Below, piece after piece: positions 60,831 through 64,000 of a DNA stretch of 64,000 bases. The stretch comes from Anabaena azotica FACHB-119 (lineage in GTDB: Bacteria > Cyanobacteriota > Cyanobacteriia > Cyanobacteriales > Nostocaceae): assembly GCF_014697625.1 (NCBI RefSeq), contig NZ_JACJSG010000029.1, positions 38,057-102,056 of the forward strand, given 5' to 3'. The notes beneath the pieces were generated by a model that saw only the letters and a program-made list of their open reading frames with translations, did no database searches and was not told where the DNA came from. The position numbers and the translations under genes are program-made. The stretch's first letter is position 1. Each line of letters opens with the position of its first letter.

Positions 60831-62210
60831 TTATTCAGGTACTAAATTAGAGACTTGGCTATTAGCAGAATCTGGTAATAATACAGAGGTTTCATTGTCG
60901 GTATCATCGGACGGTAGCCATTGGAGAAAAGGTAATGGTAATAATGTGCTGAGGTTAGTAATTAATACCAAAAGCCAAAGTGAATCAAAGTTAGTTTCGG
61001 TAATTCCTAGCCAGTGCATGATGATGGCTCCCACTTCGTAAGAAACCATGCCTGCTAAATTGAAGACTGACATTAATAAGGCAAATAATGTCGCTTCTAC
61101 ACCAGGAGGGCAGAGTCTGGCAGATAATACCAACACTGGCATATAGGCGATTTGTCCCATGACGGTGAGAACCAAATTATCACCCAAACTAAACCAATGG
61201 TCGTCTATACCCAAGGCTCTGTTTGTATGTGTCACCAGTAGTAACATTGTCATTCCCAAGACTGTAGAAATGACTGTACTCCAACCAAAAATCAGTCGAA
61301 AGGAAACTGTTTTTAAGAAACGCTGAAAAATCCAAACACCAATTAAAGAGGCGAGGCTGGTAACTAAACGTACTCGCCCTAAAAATTCTGGTTCAAAGTG
61401 GAGTTCGTTGGTACTAAAGAAGAAAAAGGCGGCATCGGCTGTGGGTGTGGCTTGCCAGATGAAAATAAATGCTGTGGGTAGCCAAATACTTTTTTGTGCG
61501 AATGCTTGACGTAGTTGCTGTAGTTGATGCTTGACAGTGAGGAGATTGGTATTGTCTCCATCTTTACTAACGGGAGACTCAGCAATCAACCAAGCCACGC
61601 CTGAGACAATCAGGGGGAATGAGGCGGTAATCCAAAAGACGGTGCGGGTGGTGAAATGCTCAAGTAACAACCCGCTAAAATATGCTGTAATCAAGCCCCC
61701 AAAGGAAGAAGCACCCCAGCATAATGATTGCAGTGAACCAACATGAGCCACAGATTCTGCTCTGGCGCGTTCCACAACTAGCGAGTCAACTATGACATCA
61801 CTGACTGCAACCGAGAGAGAACCGAGAGCGATCGCTAAAGCCGCCGCCCAGCTAGTATGAACTATTGTGGCTAAACTCACCCAAGAAATCGCCCCCAATA
61901 TTCCCGATAGTACTAAATATGGTCGGCGACGGTAGCCAAATATCGGTAAGCCGTCTGAGATAAAACCAAACAACGGCTTAACCATCCAAGGTAAGGCCAC
62001 AACCCCTAATAAGGCTGATACCTGTACAGGACTTAGCAATAATTCATCCTTGAGAAAAAAGCTGACGGCTAGCCGCGCCAACCCCAAAATTCCTTGGACA
62101 AAGTAGACGCTGAGAATGGCAATTAATTCGGCAGTAGGTTCATTACCGAAGAAAATCTGTTTTGTTACTGAGTCTTTGACCTTGGACAAGCCAGAGGAGT
62201 CAATCAGCAT
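60831..62210 (-). CDS. folate/biopterin (BT1 family) transporter
   Basis: A 459-residue MFS-type protein with about 12 membrane segments. FBT/BT1 features: YFVQGILGLARLAVSFFLKDELLLSPVQVSALLGVVALPWMVKPLFGFISDGLPIFGYRRRPYL at the N-terminus and DVIVDSLVVERAR in the middle. The Synechocystis homologue of this group transports folates. The C-terminus (VLLPDSANSQVSNLVPE) is hydrophilic. Its gene lies just upstream, on the same strand, of the carotenoid oxygenase gene, 122 bases apart. Confidence 0.88.
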   Translation of the reverse strand: MLIDSSGLSKVKDSVTKQIFFGNEPTAELIAILSVYFVQGILGLARLAVSFFLKDELLLSPVQVSALLGVVALPWMVKPLFGFISDGLPIFGYRRRPYLVLSGILGAISWVSLATIVHTSWAAALAIALGSLSVAVSDVIVDSLVVERARAESVAHVGSLQSLCWGASSFGGLITAYFSGLLLEHFTTRTVFWITASFPLIVSGVAWLIAESPVSKDGDNTNLLTVKHQLQQLRQAFAQKSIWLPTAFIFIWQATPTADAAFFFFSTNELHFEPEFLGRVRLVTSLASLIGVWIFQRFLKTVSFRLIFGWSTVISTVLGMTMLLLVTHTNRALGIDDHWFSLGDNLVLTVMGQIAYMPVLVLSARLCPPGVEATLFALLMSVFNLAGMVSYEVGAIIMHWLGITETNFDSLWLLVLITNLSTLLPLPFLQWLPSDDTDNETSVLLPDSANSQVSNLVPE

Positions 62211-62787
62211 TTGATGAATATTCTTTAAGTTTTATCGACTTTTCTATCATATCTATTTCTGAAAGGATGGACTGCATAAATATTCTGTTTGCCAATTTAT
62301 TGGCGAAAATCTAATCTACATATACTTAAGTGGTCATCCAAATTTCAGTATTTAATTTGTCATTAAATTTACCAAAAAAAAAGACTTGTTTACACAAGTT
62401 TTATATGTATCTATAGATTTTTATGAAATGATACTTTTTGTAACAAGTTTAATTACGCTTATAAAGCTAACTATTGCTTGATCTCGACCTAACACATTAA
62501 AAACTGTTCTCTCACAAGCTAGCAATACTCATCGAATATCAGAACTTACTCTGTGTAATTCATTGTGTTTCATGATGTATTTTCACAGGCTAAGTAATAT
62601 TGCTGTGATTTATTAGATACACAAAACAGTCACAAGCAGAACTTAAGCAAAATTACTTGCAACTTCAAATTTTGCTTAACAGCAGTTAAACGAAGGTTTG
62701 TGCTTTAGGCATTTGAAATGAGCAATTAATTTTGATGGGGTAATTGAAACTCTTACCAAGCCAATTGAAGGAGTAGAAGTAAAATTC
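62211..62787. other. divergent promoter region with a 12-bp inverted repeat
   Basis: AT-rich spacer between the transporter and RTX genes. TTAAGCAAAATT (62643-62654) and AATTTTGCTTAA (62668-62679) form a perfect 12-bp stem with 13-base loop, about 110 bases before the RTX start. A possible operator or processing hairpin. No gene. Confidence 0.6.
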
Positions 62788-64000
62788 ATGGCTAATATAT
62801 TTGGAACATCCGGCAATGATTTTCTTGTCGGTACTTCTGGCAACGATCTCATCTTGGGTTTTGATGGCAATGATATCCTCAATGCTAGCCCTGGCAGTGA
62901 TACCCTCAATGGTGGAGTAGGTGTTGATACTGCTGACTACAGCCAACTCAATACCAGCATCACTCTTAGTCCCTTCGGAGTAGTCAATAAAGGTGCTTTT
63001 GGTACAGACCAACTCGTAGGGGTAGAGACGATTATTGCCAATGCTTTGGTCGCCAATAACACCATTGATACCTCAACCGCAACTAGTGTATCCATCACCG
63101 CCAACCTGGAAACACAATCTTTGGTAGTTAACGGTTTTCCTGTTGGGCCGTTTAGAGTAGTTAACTTTGATAATGTCATCGGCACTAGCGGTAACGACTC
63201 CATCACTGGAGATAGCCAAAATAATGTTCTCTCTGGTGGGGATGGCAATGACACTCTCAATGGCGGCGCTGGTAATGATACCCTCAATGGTGGTAATGGC
63301 AATGATACCCTGGACGGTGGGTTAGGCGCTGACAGCCTCAATGGTGGTAATGGCAATGACACCTACTTCGTAGATAACGTAGGTGATGTAGTTATAGAAG
63401 CGACTAACGATGCACTCGGTGGTGTCGATACAGTTAATTCCTCGGTGAACTTCACCCTGGGATTTGGTTTAGAAAACCTGACATTGACAGGTTCTGCCAA
63501 CATTAATGGTACTGGCAATAGCAATAACAACGTCATCACTGGCAACAGTGGCAATAACAGTCTGCTTGGTGGTGATGGCAATGATGTCCTTGACGGTGGC
63601 TTAGGCGCAGATAGTCTTAATGGTGGTAATGGCAATGACACCTACTTCGTAGATAACGTAGGTGATGTAGTTATAGAAGCGACTAACGATGCACTCGGTG
63701 GTGTCGATACAGTCAATTCCTCGGTGAGCTTCATCCTGGGATTTGGGCTAGAAAACCTAACATTGACAGGTTCTGCCAATATTAATGGTATTGGCAATAG
63801 CAATAACAACGTCATCACTGGCAACAGTGGCAATAACATTCTGTTTGGTGCTGATGGCAATGATACCCTCAATGGCAGTGCTGGCAGTGATACCCTCAAT
63901 GGTGGAGCAGGTGTTGATACTGCTGACTACAGCCAACTCAATACCAGCATCACTCTCAGACCCACAGGAGTTGTCAACAAAGGTGCTTTTGGTACAGACC
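62788..64000 (+). CDS. RTX-type calcium-binding protein, partial (runs off the window)
   Basis: An open frame of at least 404 codons from the ATG at 62788 (MANIFGTSGNDFLVGTSGND), with no stop before 64000. It contains GGxGxDxL-like RTX nonapeptides (LNGGNGNDTLDGGLGADSLNGG) that bind Ca2+ in a parallel beta-roll, separated by modules TYFVDNVGDVVIEATNDA / VDTVNSSVNFTLG / LENLTLTGSANINGTGNSNN. Such proteins are secreted by type I systems, whose signal lies at the missing C-terminus. AAGGAG at 62767 is a good ribosome binding site though 15 bases away. Confidence 0.85.
   Translation, partial: MANIFGTSGNDFLVGTSGNDLILGFDGNDILNASPGSDTLNGGVGVDTADYSQLNTSITLSPFGVVNKGAFGTDQLVGVETIIANALVANNTIDTSTATSVSITANLETQSLVVNGFPVGPFRVVNFDNVIGTSGNDSITGDSQNNVLSGGDGNDTLNGGAGNDTLNGGNGNDTLDGGLGADSLNGGNGNDTYFVDNVGDVVIEATNDALGGVDTVNSSVNFTLGFGLENLTLTGSANINGTGNSNNNVITGNSGNNSLLGGDGNDVLDGGLGADSLNGGNGNDTYFVDNVGDVVIEATNDALGGVDTVNSSVSFILGFGLENLTLTGSANINGIGNSNNNVITGNSGNNILFGADGNDTLNGSAGSDTLNGGAGVDTADYSQLNTSITLRPTGVVNKGAFGTD
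63322..63879 (+). repeat. two 279-bp tandem repeats in the RTX gene
   Basis: 63322-63600 and 63601-63879 are near-identical DNA copies (93 codons each). The segment around CCTACTTCGTAGATAACGTA recurs exactly 279 bases apart. A separate block at about 62916-63010 recurs about 990 bases later at 63906-64000. Confidence 0.85.

Noticed and set aside
62676..63899. Long minus-strand frames opposite the RTX gene (MRVSLPxLPLRVSLP-type repeats)
   Set aside because: They are mirror frames of the repetitive GGxGxD coding strand and have no start signals.
1..64000. CRISPR arrays, prophage or integrated plasmid
   Set aside because: Tandem repeats are contiguous heptamers without spacers; no phage structural, integrase or cas genes are visible.

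Overview
The window is chromosomal DNA of a filamentous, heterocyst-type cyanobacterium close to Nostoc/Anabaena. The evidence is NdhN of the cyanobacterial NDH-1 complex, the two tocopherol enzymes, a CGLD27 protein, many GCGATCGC (HIP1) octamers, and dense heptanucleotide tandem repeats (STRR) between genes. It also holds a tRNA-fMet gene interrupted by a group I intron. Assignment to a particular strain is inference.

Layout. 1-2.8 kb: secreted pentapeptide protein, orphan HicB-like gene, ABC-2 permease, ndhN. 2.8-3.6 kb: long structured leader. 3.6-21.8 kb: one co-directional S10-spc-alpha ribosomal block (rplC-D-W-B-rpsS-rplV-rpsC-rplP-rpmC-rpsQ-rplN-X-E-rpsH-rplF-R-rpsE-rplO-secY-adk-infA-rpmJ-rpsM-K-rpoA-rplQ-truA-rplM-rpsI-rpmE-prfA), closed by an intrinsic terminator. 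rpsJ, rpsN, rpmD, rpsD and map are absent from their enterobacterial positions. 21.8-24.7 kb: Rpn-like nuclease genes, one of them broken. 24.8-29.7 kb: ABC-F ATPase, gpmI, secG and a metalloprotease gene, with two copies of one MITE. 30-41.7 kb, almost all on the minus strand: Uma2 nuclease, glycosyltransferase, MFS exporter, recO, deoC, a C5 DNA methyltransferase, a membrane GTPase, a PD-(D/E)XK nuclease of the intron-homing type, the intron-split tRNA-fMet, asparaginase, CGLD27 and rsfS. 42-46 kb: a decayed Rpn gene, glycosyltransferase, yraN, an unknown gene and repeat-rich spacers. 46.3-57.8 kb: queA, TPR gene, ktrA/ktrB, gamma-tocopherol methyltransferase and homogentisate phytyltransferase, TPR gene, acs, glutamate dehydrogenase. 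58-64 kb: a VapC-type toxin-antitoxin pair, a second decayed Rpn gene, carotenoid oxygenase, folate/biopterin transporter, and the start of a large RTX-type calcium-binding protein that runs off the window.

How the genes work together. The first third makes ribosomes, the Sec channel, RNA polymerase alpha and release factor 1 from one block. ktrB and ktrA form a K+ uptake system. The two tocopherol genes carry out the prenylation and final methylation steps of vitamin E synthesis. The strongest unusual features are: the tRNA-fMet group I intron with a free-standing I-Ssp6803I-like nuclease 104 bp away; repeat DNA that has become coding sequence inside queA; the structured RNA leader before rplC; and several small mobile repeats, including a matched MITE pair.
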